Source: Streptomyces mirabilis (lineage in GTDB: Bacteria > Actinomycetota > Actinomycetes > Streptomycetales > Streptomycetaceae). From it: a DNA stretch of 64,000 nucleotides. The stretch covers positions 4,154,001-4,218,000 of the forward strand of contig NZ_CP074102.1 in assembly GCF_018310535.1 (NCBI RefSeq), in the 5' to 3' direction. The translations under genes were made by a program, and so were the position numbers. Numbering within the stretch: position 1 is the first letter of the stretch; every line of letters begins with the position of its first letter. Shown one piece after another: positions 8,332 through 16,544 of the stretch. Under the pieces are notes generated by a model. That model ran no database searches. It had not been told where the DNA came from and was given only the letters and a program-made list of their open reading frames with translations.

Positions 8332-9599
8332 GCCACGCTCCTCTCGGGACGCGCCAGCACCATGGCGCTCTGGAAGCCCCCGAAGCCGCTGCCGACCGTG
8401 AGCACCGCGTCGGTGAGCTGCTCGCGGGCGACCAGCGGCACGTAGTCGAGGTCGCACTTGGGGTCGGGGGTGGTGAGGTTGGCCGTGGGCGGCACGACGT
8501 GGTTCTCCATCGCCAGCGCGGACGCGGCGATCTCGATGGAGCCGATCGCGCCGAGCGAGTGCCCGACCATCGACTTGATCGAGCTGACCGGGGTCCGGTA
8601 GGCGTGGTCGCCCAGGCTCCGCTTGAACGCCTCGGTCTCGTGGCGGTCGTTCTGCTTGGTGCCCGAGCCGTGCGCGTTGATGTAGTCGATCTCGGTCGGG
8701 TTCATCCTGGCCTCGTCGAGTGCGACCGTGATGGCCTCGGCCATCTCCGCCCCGTCCGGGCGCAGACCCGTCATGTGGTACGCGTTCGAGCGCGTCGCAT
8801 AGCCCGCGATCTCGGCGTAGATGTGCGCACCGCGCCGCTTGGCGCTCTCCAGCTCCTCCAGGACGAACACGGCGGCACCCTCACCGAGGACGAACCCGTT
8901 GCGGGTCCCGTCGAAGGGGCGCGAAGCGCGCTCGGGTACGTCGTCCCGGGGCGTCGTCGCCTTGATCGCGTCGAAGCACGCCATCGTGATCGGCGAGATC
9001 GGGGCGTCGGACGAACCCGTGATCATGACGTCGGCCGAGCCCTCGCGGAGCAGTTCCACGGCGTGCCCGACCGAGTCGATGCCGGACGTACAGCCCGTGG
9101 AGACCACCGTGTTGGGGCCCTGCGCACCCACGGCCCACGCGACCTCGGCCGCGAAGGAGCTGGGGACCAGGTAGTTGTACAGATGCGGGGCCGTGTAGGC
9201 GTGGTCGACCAGGTGAAGCCGGCCGCCGTCGCTGACGACGTTGTACTCCTCGTCCAGACCCATGGTCGCGCCGACCGCGCTGCCGATGGTGACGCCGACG
9301 CGGTACGGGTCGTAGGCGTCGATGTCGATACCGCTGTCGGCGACCGCGCCGCGGGCCGCGACCACCGCGAACTGCGCGGCGCGGTCCATCCGGCGTATCT
9401 CCTGCGGGCGCAGTCCGTGCTCCGCCGGATCGAAGTCGATCTCGGCGGCGACCCGGGAACGGAACGGGCTGGGGTCGAAGAACGTGATGCGGCGGGTGGC
9501 CGTACGGCCCTCGCTCAGCAGGTTCCAGAAGTTCTTCGCCCCGACACCACCGGGGGCGAGCACCTCGATACCGGTGATGACAACTCGTCGGCCGGTCAC
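8328..9599 (-). CDS. ketosynthase alpha (KS-alpha)
   Basis: Catalytic beta-ketoacyl synthase of the minimal PKS, 423 residues, starting at GTG 9597-9599 and overlapping the cyclase stop by 4 bases. The active-site nucleophile is C170 in [10 protein letters not shown], with H310 (NAHGSGT) and H347 ([10 protein letters not shown]) completing the Cys-His-His triad. It performs the decarboxylative condensations of malonyl units on the ACP together with the CLF. The cyclase-KS-CLF-ACP order with overlapping starts is that of jadI-A-B-C. Confidence 0.96.
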   Translation of the reverse strand: MTGRRVVITGIEVLAPGGVGAKNFWNLLSEGRTATRRITFFDPSPFRSRVAAEIDFDPAEHGLRPQEIRRMDRAAQFAVVAARGAVADSGIDIDAYDPYRVGVTIGSAVGATMGLDEEYNVVSDGGRLHLVDHAYTAPHLYNYLVPSSFAAEVAWAVGAQGPNTVVSTGCTSGIDSVGHAVELLREGSADVMITGSSDAPISPITMACFDAIKATTPRDDVPERASRPFDGTRNGFVLGEGAAVFVLEELESAKRRGAHIYAEIAGYATRSNAYHMTGLRPDGAEMAEAITVALDEARMNPTEIDYINAHGSGTKQNDRHETEAFKRSLGDHAYRTPVSSIKSMVGHSLGAIGSIEIAASALAMENHVVPPTANLTTPDPKCDLDYVPLVAREQLTDAVLTVGSGFGGFQSAMVLARPERSVA

Positions 9600-9925
9600 G
9601 CGGACGCCTCCCAGTTGTAGAAGCGTGTGGCCATCGCGTCGGCCGGGGAGCGCCAGGTGGCCGGGTCGTACGCCTCGATGAACGGCTTCAGGTCCTCGCT
9701 GATCTGTATGAAGCGGGGGTCGTGCCGGGCGTGCTGGATCAGCTCGCCGCCGTTGTCCGCGTCGAAGTCCTGGAGGTGGAAGTACAGACCCCGGTACTGG
9801 AAGAGCTGGCGCCGGCGCGTGCCCATGCGGTGCGGCATTTCCGTGTCGTCGAAATCACCGAAAACCTTCGCGACGTCGACGCTCGACCCGGGATCCATCC
9901 GAGCCACAATCAGCGTGCTGTACAT
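9596..9925 (-). CDS. TcmI-family polyketide cyclase
   Basis: Small dimeric alpha/beta-barrel cyclase of 109 residues, the usual TcmI/JadI length. Start ATG 9923-9925 has GAGGAGAGGGA upstream; an in-frame extension (MWWAPRRGK) lacks a ribosome site and is rejected. Motifs [12 protein letters not shown] and LYFHLQDF are typical of the family, which directs later ring closures and is needed for the angular fourth ring in angucycline pathways. It is the first gene of the minimal PKS operon. Confidence 0.93.
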   Translation of the reverse strand: MYSTLIVARMDPGSSVDVAKVFGDFDDTEMPHRMGTRRRQLFQYRGLYFHLQDFDADNGGELIQHARHDPRFIQISEDLKPFIEAYDPATWRSPADAMATRFYNWEASA

Positions 9926-10090
9926 ACTTTTCCCTCTCCTCGGGGCCCACCACACAACAGTTGACGAAAGCTCATATTCAGTATCTTGGGCGGTACGAGC
10001 GGTTTCAATATTCCCCGTGTCAGGGAATTGTCAGACCGGTTCAGAATTGCGCTGGAGAATGCCGGAAAATGCCAGGCAATGCCAGGGAAT
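9926..10090 (-). promoter_or_regulatory. probable PKS operon promoter region with three 10-bp direct repeats
   Basis: This gap separates the biotin carboxylase stop from the cyclase start. It is AT-richer than its surroundings. Three exactly spaced decamers, GCCGGAAAAT, GCCAGGCAAT and GCCAGGGAAT, occupy 10061-10070, 10071-10080 and 10081-10090. OmpR/PhoB-family regulators are known to bind direct repeats about one helical turn apart, and an OmpR-type regulator gene lies at 14897-15691. That this is its site is inference. Confidence 0.5.
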
Positions 10091-11866
10091 TCAGCTGGTG
10101 ATTTCGCACATGGCGGCGCCCGCGGCGACGGACGCGCCCACTTCGGCGGTGAGGCTCTTCACGATCCCCGAGCGGTGGGCGTTGAGGGGCTGTTCCATCT
10201 TCATGGCCTCCAGGACGACGACGAGGTCGCCCTCCTTGACCTCCTGGCCTTCCTCGACCGCGACCTTGACGATCGTGCCCTGCATGGGCGAGGCGAGCGT
10301 GTCACCGGAGGCGACCGGGCCCGACCTCCTGGCCGCGCGGCGCTTCGGCTTGGCGCCGGCGGCGAGGCCGGTGCGGGCCAGCGACATGCCCAGCGAGGAC
10401 GGCAGCGAGACCTCCAGGCGCTTGCCGCCGACCTCGACGACGACGGACTCGCGGCCCGGCTCGTCCTCCGCATCCGCCGCCTCGGCGGGGTTGGTGAAGG
10501 CCGGGATGCCATTGACGAACTCGGTCTCGATCCAGCGGGTGTGGACCGTGAACGGGTCGGTGGAGCCGGTCAGTTCGGGGGCGAAGGCCGGGTCCTTGAC
10601 GACCGCACGGTGGAAGGGCAGCGCGGTGGCCATCCCGCCGATCTCGAACTCCTCGAGGGCGCGGGCGGCGCGCTGGAGCGCCTGCTCGCGGGTGGCGCCG
10701 GTGACGATCAGCTTGGCGAGCAGGGAGTCCCAGGCCGGGCCGATCACACTGCCGCACTGCACACCCGCGTCCAGGCGGACGCCAGGACCCGACGGCGGGG
10801 CGAACAGCGTCACCGTGCCGGGGGCGGGCAGGAAGTTGCGTCCCGGGTCTTCGCCGTTGATGCGGAACTCGAAGGAGTGGCCGCGCAGGGCGGGGTCGCC
10901 GTAGCCGAGTTCCTCGCCGTCGGCGATGCGGAACATCTCGCGGACGAGGTCGATGCCGGCGACTTCCTCGGTGACGGGGTGTTCGACCTGGAGGCGGGTG
11001 TTGACCTCCAGGAAGGAGATCGTGCCGTCCATGCCGACGAGGAATTCGACGGTGCCGGCGCCGACGTAGCCGGCTTCCTTGAGGATCGCCTTGGAGGAGG
11101 AGTACAGCTCCGCCACCTGGGCGTCCGACAGGAACGGCGCCGGGGCCTCTTCCACCAGCTTCTGGTGGCGGCGCTGCAGCGAGCAGTCGCGGGTGGAGAC
11201 GACGACGACGTTGCCGTGGGTGTCGGCCAGGCACTGGGTCTCGACGTGGCGGGGCTTGTCGAGGTAGCGCTCGACGAAGCACTCGCCGCGGCCGAAGGCG
11301 GCCACTGCCTCGCGGACGGCGGAGTCGTAGAGCTCGGGGACTTCTTCGAGGGTGCGGGCGACCTTCAGGCCGCGTCCGCCGCCGCCGAAGGCGGCCTTGA
11401 TCGCGATCGGCAGTCCGTGCTCTTCGGCGAAGGCGACGACTTCGTCGGCGCCGCTCACCGGGTCGGGGGTGCCCGCGACGAGAGGGGCGCCGGCACGCTG
11501 GGCGATGTGGCGGGCGGAGACCTTGTCGCCGAGGTCGCGGATGGCCTGCGGGGGCGGGCCGATCCAGGTCAGGCCGGCGTCCAGGACCGCCTGGGCGAAC
11601 TCGGCGTTCTCCGACAGGAAGCCGTAGCCCGGGTGGATGGCGTCCGCGCCGGAGTCCTTGGCGGCCTGGAGGACCTTGGCGATGTCCAGGTAGCTGGTGG
11701 CGGGGGTGTCACCGCCCAAAGCGAACGCCTCGTCCGCCGCCCGGACATGCGACGCGTCCCTGTCTGGTTCCGCATACACGGCAACGCTCGCGATCCCGGC
11801 ATCCCGGCACGCCCGGGCCACGCGGACAGCGATTTCGCCACGGTTGGCGATGAGCACCTTGCGCAC
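10091..11866 (-). CDS. acetyl/propionyl-CoA carboxylase alpha subunit: biotin carboxylase plus BCCP (AccA2/JadJ-like)
   Basis: Two-function subunit of 591 residues from GTG 11864-11866 (GGAGG 6 bases upstream). It shows a biotin carboxylase N-domain ([12 protein letters not shown]), an ATP-grasp domain with glycine loop [11 protein letters not shown], the [16 protein letters not shown] motif, and a C-terminal biotinyl domain with EAMKM; the biotinylated Lys is near residue 555. It makes malonyl-CoA together with a separate carboxyltransferase that is not in the window. A copy inside the PKS locus, directly upstream of the cyclase gene, matches jadJ of the jadomycin cluster, which supplies extender units. 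A primary-metabolism copy probably exists elsewhere. Confidence 0.93.
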   Translation of the reverse strand: MRKVLIANRGEIAVRVARACRDAGIASVAVYAEPDRDASHVRAADEAFALGGDTPATSYLDIAKVLQAAKDSGADAIHPGYGFLSENAEFAQAVLDAGLTWIGPPPQAIRDLGDKVSARHIAQRAGAPLVAGTPDPVSGADEVVAFAEEHGLPIAIKAAFGGGGRGLKVARTLEEVPELYDSAVREAVAAFGRGECFVERYLDKPRHVETQCLADTHGNVVVVSTRDCSLQRRHQKLVEEAPAPFLSDAQVAELYSSSKAILKEAGYVGAGTVEFLVGMDGTISFLEVNTRLQVEHPVTEEVAGIDLVREMFRIADGEELGYGDPALRGHSFEFRINGEDPGRNFLPAPGTVTLFAPPSGPGVRLDAGVQCGSVIGPAWDSLLAKLIVTGATREQALQRAARALEEFEIGGMATALPFHRAVVKDPAFAPELTGSTDPFTVHTRWIETEFVNGIPAFTNPAEAADAEDEPGRESVVVEVGGKRLEVSLPSSLGMSLARTGLAAGAKPKRRAARRSGPVASGDTLASPMQGTIVKVAVEEGQEVKEGDLVVVLEAMKMEQPLNAHRSGIVKSLTAEVGASVAAGAAMCEITS

Positions 11867-12021
11867 GATGAACCTCCCCAGACTCCGCTCGGAGCCACAA
11901 GACTGTTCGAGTGCGCACTTCCCCTTCAATACGGTCCGTTGCAGAACTGGGTCAGAATCAGCAGACCCGGGGCAGCATTTACCGGAAGAGGAAAGAAGAA
12001 GGTCAGGCCTCCGTCAAATTG

Positions 12022-12053
12022 CCGGACCCGGCGGACGGATCCGCCGGGTCCGG
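12022..12053 (-). terminator. perfect 14-bp hairpin, probable terminator of the epimerase transcript
   Basis: The arms CCGGACCCGGCGGA (12022-12035) and its exact complement (12040-12053) flank a 4-base loop. It lies downstream of the minus-strand epimerase gene and upstream of the carboxylase start. There is no strong T-run, as is common in Streptomyces. Confidence 0.65.
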
Positions 12054-12094
12054 AAAGAAAAGGAATGCGCCATTCCGGGGAAAATTTCGAGGGC

Positions 12095-12175
12095 CGTTCA
12101 GGAGGCGTTCCGGGGTGGCGTTCGGGAGACGCTCAGGAGGCGTTCAGGAGGCGTTCAGGGGCTGCGTTCGGGAGG
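12095..12175. repeat. seven 11-bp direct repeats (CGTTCAGGAGG), candidate activator site
   Basis: Units begin at 12095, 12106, 12119, 12130, 12141, 12152 and 12165; five are 11 bases long and two carry 2 extra bases. Consensus CGTTCRGGAGG. The array lies about 230-310 bases upstream of the carboxylase (jadJ-like) start. An 11-bp phase places all units on one DNA face, as in SARP and OmpR-type activator sites. Confidence 0.75.
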
Positions 12176-12266
12176 CACTTCCCGCCGCCCCACAGGGTTT
12201 CGCGGGCCGGTCGACCACTTGGCGGGTCGACCACTTGGCCGGTCGAGCTCGCGGGCCCGTACTCGG

Positions 12267-13244
12267 TCAACCGTCCCGCAGGGCCTTGCGGTACCAGGGC
12301 GCCGCGAGGGGGAAATCGGTGTCGAAGCCGGCGCCGGGTGCGCGACGCAGGTCGGACCAGAGCGGGGTGCTGTCGAAGACGTGGTCGGTGGTGAACATGT
12401 CGAGCCCGGACGGAGGCACGCCCTTCTCGGCCAGGACCGCCCGGGCTCGGTCGGCGGTCAGTTCCCGGTCCGGCCAGTCGGTCCCCGTGCAGTCGGCGAC
12501 CGCGCGCAGGAGGGTGCCCACGGGGAGGGGCTCCGGGTGGGTGGCGTGGTAGACGGAGGCGGTCAGGTCGGCGGCGGGAGCGAGCGCGGTGGCCACCAGC
12601 AGCGCGGCCAGTTCGGGTGCGGCGATCACGGAGGTCCGGGCGGGCCAGCCCTCCACCGTGCCGGGCAGCACGCGCAGCATCCGGGTCAGGCCGGGCACCA
12701 CCCACCTGTCGCCCTCCCCGTACACCAGGTGCGGGCGCAGGACGACACCGCCGGCCGCGAGGACGGTGTCCTCGGCCGTGGCCCGGGTGAGGGACGTGGG
12801 CGAGCCCGGGTTACGGGACAGTTCTTCGGGCCGGTCGCCACGGAAGGTGCCACGGCCGTAGACGGACGCGGTGCTCAGCTGGACGATGCGCACGACCCCC
12901 GCGCGGCGCGCTTCCTCGATGAGCGCCGCCGTGCCACGGGCGTTGACGGCCTCGTTGGCCTCGACGCCGCCGCCGATCTGCGAGGCGCAGTGGATCAGGA
13001 CGTCGACTCCGTCGCACACCCCGTGCAAGGACGCGGGGTCGGTCAGATCGGCCCGTACGACGCGAGCACCGTCATGGGCCGCAGGACCCTCCTGGATGGG
13101 GGAGCCCTTGTGGAGCGGGGGACCGGAGCCGAGCAGGGGACTGCGATGGGACATGAGCCTCAAGTCGGCCCGGTACCGGGCCGCTTCACGGGCGACGTGT
13201 CCGCCGACGAAGCCGGCGGCGCCGGTGATCAGGATGGTGGGCAC
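12267..13244 (-). CDS. NAD-dependent epimerase/dehydratase-like protein
   Basis: Extended SDR-like protein of 325 residues from GTG 13242-13244 (GAGGAG upstream). The nucleotide-binding motif LITGAAGFVGGH is intact near residue 5, and the STASVYGRG strand follows. The usual catalytic YxxxK is not seen: the aligned stretch reads SPTSLTRATAEDT, so Tyr and Lys seem replaced by Thr and Arg. It is next to afsA on the same strand, the arrangement seen where an SDR acts in gamma-butyrolactone synthesis (JadW2-like), but a tailoring or non-catalytic role is equally possible. Confidence 0.75.
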   Translation of the reverse strand: MPTILITGAAGFVGGHVAREAARYRADLRLMSHRSPLLGSGPPLHKGSPIQEGPAAHDGARVVRADLTDPASLHGVCDGVDVLIHCASQIGGGVEANEAVNARGTAALIEEARRAGVVRIVQLSTASVYGRGTFRGDRPEELSRNPGSPTSLTRATAEDTVLAAGGVVLRPHLVYGEGDRWVVPGLTRMLRVLPGTVEGWPARTSVIAAPELAALLVATALAPAADLTASVYHATHPEPLPVGTLLRAVADCTGTDWPDRELTADRARAVLAEKGVPPSGLDMFTTDHVFDSTPLWSDLRRAPGAGFDTDFPLAAPWYRKALRDG

Positions 13245-13300
13245 GGGTCTGTCTCCTCGGGATGGGGACGCTCTCCCAGGCGTACGGAGGATGCGCGGGC

Positions 13301-14422
13301 TCAACGGCCGCGCGGGCTCAGGACGAGCTCGGCGGTGAAGACGGTCTCAGCGTGCTGCGTACCGCGCACCCGCACCAGTACGCCGCCCTCCGTACCGTGC
13401 GGTTCGGCCTGCGGCTCGATCCAGCAGGGCGCGTCGAACTCGGCGTAGCGCGCGAAGTTGCTCTTGAGGCCGACCAGGAGGGCGTCCGGCATCCCGGTCG
13501 AGACGAGGGCGGCCTGCCGGGCGGCTTCCAGCAGGACCATGCCCGGTATGTGATCGACGGGGTGGTCGAAGAAGGTGGGGTGGGCGGTGTCGACGCGCAG
13601 TTCCCAGCGGTCGCCGGTACCGGAGGCCCATCCGGGCTCGGGCTTGAGTTCGGACTCAGGCCTGGACTTGGGCTCGGCGAGCAGCACGTGCCGGTCGTCG
13701 GAGTGTCCCACCGCGGCCGGGTCGATCGCGGGCGGCACGACGCGGTCGGTGGTGGTGGGCCGGCCGGCGCGCAGCCTGCGGTGGACGGCGGGACTGGTGC
13801 AGCTGAACGCGGCGCCCGCGGTGGCCAGCGCCCTTCCGTCGCGCAGCACGGTGACGTCGTAGCGCATACCGCCGAGCACCCGGCCCCTGCGGACGATGTC
13901 GCGGCAGACGGTGCGCAGTTCGACTTCCGTGGGGACGGCGTCCGCGACGAGGAGTTCGGGGGAGGTGCTGAAGAACATGTCCCACATCAGGAACTGGTGC
14001 CCGAAGGGGACGCCGAACTCGGCGTGCGCGAGCAGGGAACCGATCTGGCGGACGGACTCGATCAGGAGCATCGGGTCCTGGTAGCCGCCGGACTGGGTGA
14101 AGAAGGAGTGGCTGCGCGGCCATTGGGCACTGACCGCGAACTCGTCCGGCCGGTCGGGTCCGGCTGGTTCGGCGGCGGCTTCCCAGCCGGTCAGCAGGAC
14201 CTCCGAGACGGCGGCGCGATGGACGTACTCGCGCGGAACCGTCGTGGTCAGCCGCGGCGTCAGAGTTCGCGCGGCGGTCTGGACGGAGGCTTTGGCAGAG
14301 GCCTGGGCAGAGGCCTGAACGGCGGGTTTAACAGCGTTTCGAGCAGCGGTTCGTGAGGCGCTGGTGCCCACCGTCGCGACGTCGTCTTCGACGGACACAC
14401 GGGTGGAGGTGGTGTACGACAT
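13301..14422 (-). CDS. AfsA-family gamma-butyrolactone synthase (JadW1-like)
   Basis: AfsA-type enzyme, 373 residues from ATG 14420-14422 (AGGAG 8 bases upstream), condensing a beta-ketoacyl chain with dihydroxyacetone phosphate to begin butenolide/gamma-butyrolactone autoregulator synthesis. Two hot-dog-like AfsA repeats are visible: about 75-215 (PRSHSFF...DPMLLIESVRQIG) and 255-360 (HPTFFDHPVDHIPGMVLLEAARQAA). The N-terminus carries an unusual low-complexity Ala/Ser stretch (about residues 25-50, QASAQASAKASVQTA) not needed by the family. It is transcribed away from an ARE-like operator at 14512-14540. Confidence 0.9.
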   Translation of the reverse strand: MSYTTSTRVSVEDDVATVGTSASRTAARNAVKPAVQASAQASAKASVQTAARTLTPRLTTTVPREYVHRAAVSEVLLTGWEAAAEPAGPDRPDEFAVSAQWPRSHSFFTQSGGYQDPMLLIESVRQIGSLLAHAEFGVPFGHQFLMWDMFFSTSPELLVADAVPTEVELRTVCRDIVRRGRVLGGMRYDVTVLRDGRALATAGAAFSCTSPAVHRRLRAGRPTTTDRVVPPAIDPAAVGHSDDRHVLLAEPKSRPESELKPEPGWASGTGDRWELRVDTAHPTFFDHPVDHIPGMVLLEAARQAALVSTGMPDALLVGLKSNFARYAEFDAPCWIEPQAEPHGTEGGVLVRVRGTQHAETVFTAELVLSPRGR

Positions 14423-14511
14423 GTACGGCACTCCTGTCTGGTTCCGAGCAGGGGGCAGCAATCCGTACCGCCGGCAGCCACCCCCCGTGGCCGACGTTCT
14501 CTCGCTCACAC

Positions 14512-14540
14512 AAGATACAGACATGTCTGTTCGGTTTTTC
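14512..14540. promoter_or_regulatory. ARE-like operator 1 (afsA promoter)
   Basis: The perfect palindrome ACAGACATGTCTGT at 14517-14530 is flanked by AAGAT on the left and TCGGTTTTTC on the right, matching the general form of gamma-butyrolactone autoregulatory elements. It lies about 90-120 bases upstream of the afsA start. Confidence 0.7.
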
Positions 14541-14803
14541 AAGTAAAGCTTTAGCATCCTTCGAGCGATGAGCCGCCCCTACAGGCCGATACAGCACGAT
14601 TGCGCCACCCGGGACGCCTGATCTTTCAAACCGTGCAGACCTGCATGGTTAGCGCCAGAGACACACGCCGGACAAGAGGCTCCACCCCGACCGCAACCTG
14701 CCGGAAACATGACCTTGAAGCTCCGGATCTCTCTACATATACGCAGGTCAACGTGGGTAGATTGGAAAAGGCACGGACCGACGCGCGGGGGATTTCGAAC
14801 ACG

Positions 14804-14827
14804 TTGACAATCAGACAAGTCTGTTTG
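14804..14827 (+). promoter_or_regulatory. ARE-like operator 2 overlapping a promoter of the response-regulator gene
   Basis: TTGACA (14804-14809) is a good -35 hexamer. The imperfect palindrome CAGACAAGTCTGTT lies in the -35/-10 spacer, with a weak -10 (TATCGT) near 14829. The whole 24-base block is repeated without a mismatch at 18146-18169. A TetR-type receptor bound here would block polymerase. Confidence 0.75.
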
Positions 14828-14896
14828 CTATCGTCCTCATTGTGAGAGTTCAGCAGTCCGTTCCGTGATGACGAGACTGTGCCTCAGGAGGAGCAG

Positions 14897-15691
14897 ATGA
14901 ATCGGCAAGCCGTGGATCTACTCGACGCCCGATCGCAGCGCAATCTTCCGCACCGCCCCACGATTCCCCAGCCCGGGCGGGCCGTTGCCCCACAGACGGC
15001 CACCGACCACCCCGGCCCCCCGGCCGGAGCACTGCGCGTCCTGGTCGTAGAAAACGATGTCAGGGCCGCCGACTCCCTCGTCCAGGGCCTGCTGCGGCAG
15101 GGGTACGCCGCACAGAGCGTGGCCACCGGCACCAAGGCGCTCCAGGCGCACCGCGATGCCGATCTCCTACTGCTCGACCTGGACCTGCCCGACCTGGACG
15201 GGCTCGAGGTGTGCCGGGGCATCCGGGCGGTCTGCGACACCCCGGTCATCGCCGTCACCGCGCGCGGCTCAGAGCTCGACCGGGTGCTCGGACTACAGGC
15301 CGGCTCGGACGACTACCTGGTCAAGCCGTACGGCTTCCGCGAGTTACTGGCCCGGATGGAGGCGGTGATGCGCCGGGTGCGTCAACAGCCCGCCGCCGCC
15401 CAGGTCATCACCCACGGGCCGCTGCGCATCGACGTCGGCACCCGGGTGGCCACGCTGAACGGGAAGCCGGTGGACCTGACCCGCAAGGAGTTCGACCTGC
15501 TGCATCTGCTGGCCTCGCAGCCCGGCACCGTCATGCCGCGACGCCAGCTCATGGCGCAGGTCTGGGACGACACCTGGTCCCACCGCGGGCGCACCATCGA
15601 CACCCACGTCAGCAGCCTGCGCGGCAAGCTCGGTTCGAGCAGTTGGATCATCACCGTACGCGGTGTCGGTTTTCGGCTCGGCCACCCCTGA
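14897..15691 (+). CDS. atypical OmpR-family response regulator (JadR1-like)
   Basis: Pathway-specific regulator of 264 residues from ATG 14897 (CAGGAGGAGCAG upstream). About 45 leader residues precede a receiver domain (47-160) and a winged-helix domain (about 165-262, RKEFDLLHLLASQPG...VRGVGFRLG). The phospho-acceptor D94 (LLLLDLDLPDLDG), T121 and K143 are kept, but the acidic Mg-binding pair reads E52-N53 (VVEND) rather than E/D-D, as in atypical regulators of antibiotic clusters. Codon 150 is TTA, so translation should depend on bldA tRNA-Leu. No cognate kinase is adjacent. By analogy with JadR1 it should activate the carboxylase/PKS operon. Confidence 0.9.
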   Translation: MNRQAVDLLDARSQRNLPHRPTIPQPGRAVAPQTATDHPGPPAGALRVLVVENDVRAADSLVQGLLRQGYAAQSVATGTKALQAHRDADLLLLDLDLPDLDGLEVCRGIRAVCDTPVIAVTARGSELDRVLGLQAGSDDYLVKPYGFRELLARMEAVMRRVRQQPAAAQVITHGPLRIDVGTRVATLNGKPVDLTRKEFDLLHLLASQPGTVMPRRQLMAQVWDDTWSHRGRTIDTHVSSLRGKLGSSSWIITVRGVGFRLGHP

Positions 15692-15711
15692 GCGGCACCC
15701 GCAGGCCGTAC

Positions 15712-15810
15712 GAGGACCACGCGAGGACCGCTCGACGACCCCATGAGGGCCACTTGATGACCGCTTGACGACCGCTTGAGAAGCACTCGAGGAGTGGCCG
15801 AGGACCGACC
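15712..15810. repeat. nine 11-bp tandem repeats (consensus GAGGACCGCTT)
   Basis: Nine consecutive 11-base units start at 15712, 15723, 15734, 15745, 15756, 15767, 15778, 15789 and 15800 without gaps; the best pair are GATGACCGCTT and GACGACCGCTT. The array fills the gap between the response-regulator stop and the TetR promoter. The 11-bp phase is the same as in the array at 12095-12175, but the sequence differs. Confidence 0.8.
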
Positions 15811-15870
15811 GAAAATCGAGCCAAACCGGAAGCAAATACTCCCGCCTACTGGCGGCGTGCCGCCTTGCCG

Positions 15871-15896
15871 ATACAATACAGACCAGTCGGTAAAAT
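15871..15896 (+). promoter_or_regulatory. ARE-like operator 3 (TetR promoter)
   Basis: ATACAGACCAGTCGGTAAAA at 15876-15895 has arms TACAGAC and GTCGGTA that match in 6 of 7 positions. It lies 30-50 bases upstream of the TetR ATG at 15924, a position typical of autoregulation. It shares the CAGAC half-site with operators 1, 2 and 4. Confidence 0.6.
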
Positions 15897-15923
15897 TCCA
15901 GTGGGCGAGAGCAAGGACCTGGT

Positions 15924-16544
15924 ATGGCCACACAAGAGCGCGGGACGAGGTCGAGGCACTCGATCCTGGAGTCCGCGGCCCGCGTGTTCGACGAGCGCGG
16001 CTACGACGCGGCGAGCACCAACGACATCCTGGCCCGGACGGGCCTCACTCGAGGCGCGCTGTACCACCACTTCCCTTCCAAGGAAGCGATCGCCGTGGCC
16101 CTCGTGACCGCGCACAGCGAGGCGCTGGTGGTGCCGGACCAGGCGGTGAAGCTCCAGGCGGTCATCGACCTCACCCTGGAGTTCGCCCAGCGTCTCCAGC
16201 GCGATCCGGTGCTACGGGCCAGTGTACGGCTCGCCGTCGAGCAGACGTCGTTCTCGCGGCCGCCGCAGACGGCGTACGAGCAGTCCGGCGCCGCCATACT
16301 CGCCCTGCTGCGGCAGGCCGAGGAGCAGGGCGAGATCCTGCCCGGCGTGGACATCCAGGAAGCCACGTCGACCATCGTCGGCGCCTTCACCGGCCTGCAG
16401 TTGATGTCCCAGGTCTACAGCAACCGCGAGGATCTGCCGGAACGCATCGGTGCCTTCTGGCGCTTCGTGCTGCCCGGTCTGGCCACGCCCGGCATGCTCG
16501 GCCGCCTCCGCACCGTCCCGCCGCCGGCCCACGAGCCCGCCTGA
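15924..16544 (+). CDS. TetR-family gamma-butyrolactone receptor or pseudo-receptor (ScbR/JadR type)
   Basis: DNA-binding repressor of 206 residues from ATG 15924. The N-terminal helix-turn-helix (about 8-55) reads RHSILESAARVFDERGYDAA followed by TNDILARTGLTRGALYHHF, the pattern of ArpA/ScbR-type butyrolactone receptors. The ligand domain contains VRLAVEQTSFSRPP, also typical. It probably represses through the ARE-like sites at its own promoter and at the afsA, response-regulator and kinase-like promoters until autoregulator binds. Two such genes are present; which one is the true receptor and which a pseudo-receptor (JadR2-like) cannot be told by eye. Confidence 0.85.
   Translation: MATQERGTRSRHSILESAARVFDERGYDAASTNDILARTGLTRGALYHHFPSKEAIAVALVTAHSEALVVPDQAVKLQAVIDLTLEFAQRLQRDPVLRASVRLAVEQTSFSRPPQTAYEQSGAAILALLRQAEEQGEILPGVDIQEATSTIVGAFTGLQLMSQVYSNREDLPERIGAFWRFVLPGLATPGMLGRLRTVPPPAHEPA

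Larger units (their letters stand above)
11867..12266. other. 400-base intergenic region with hairpin and repeat arrays
   Basis: No gene is visible between the biotin carboxylase start and the epimerase stop. The region holds a perfect GC-rich hairpin (12022-12053), seven 11-bp direct repeats (12095-12175) and two exact 15-base copies of GGTCGACCACTTGGC (12209-12223 and 12225-12239), with a third partial copy at 12241. The carboxylase promoter must lie here. Confidence 0.7.
14423..14896. promoter_or_regulatory. divergent promoter region afsA / response regulator
   Basis: A 474-base region with lower GC than the flanking genes. No coding sequence is convincing. It carries two ARE-like operators (14512-14540 and 14804-14827) and a sigma70-like TTGACA hexamer inside the second. 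It probably drives afsA leftwards and the OmpR-type regulator rightwards. Confidence 0.75.

Noticed and set aside
15712..15810. CRISPR array
   Set aside because: Units are contiguous, degenerate and only 11 bases, with no spacers and no cas genes; likewise the arrays at 1599, 12095 and 53994.
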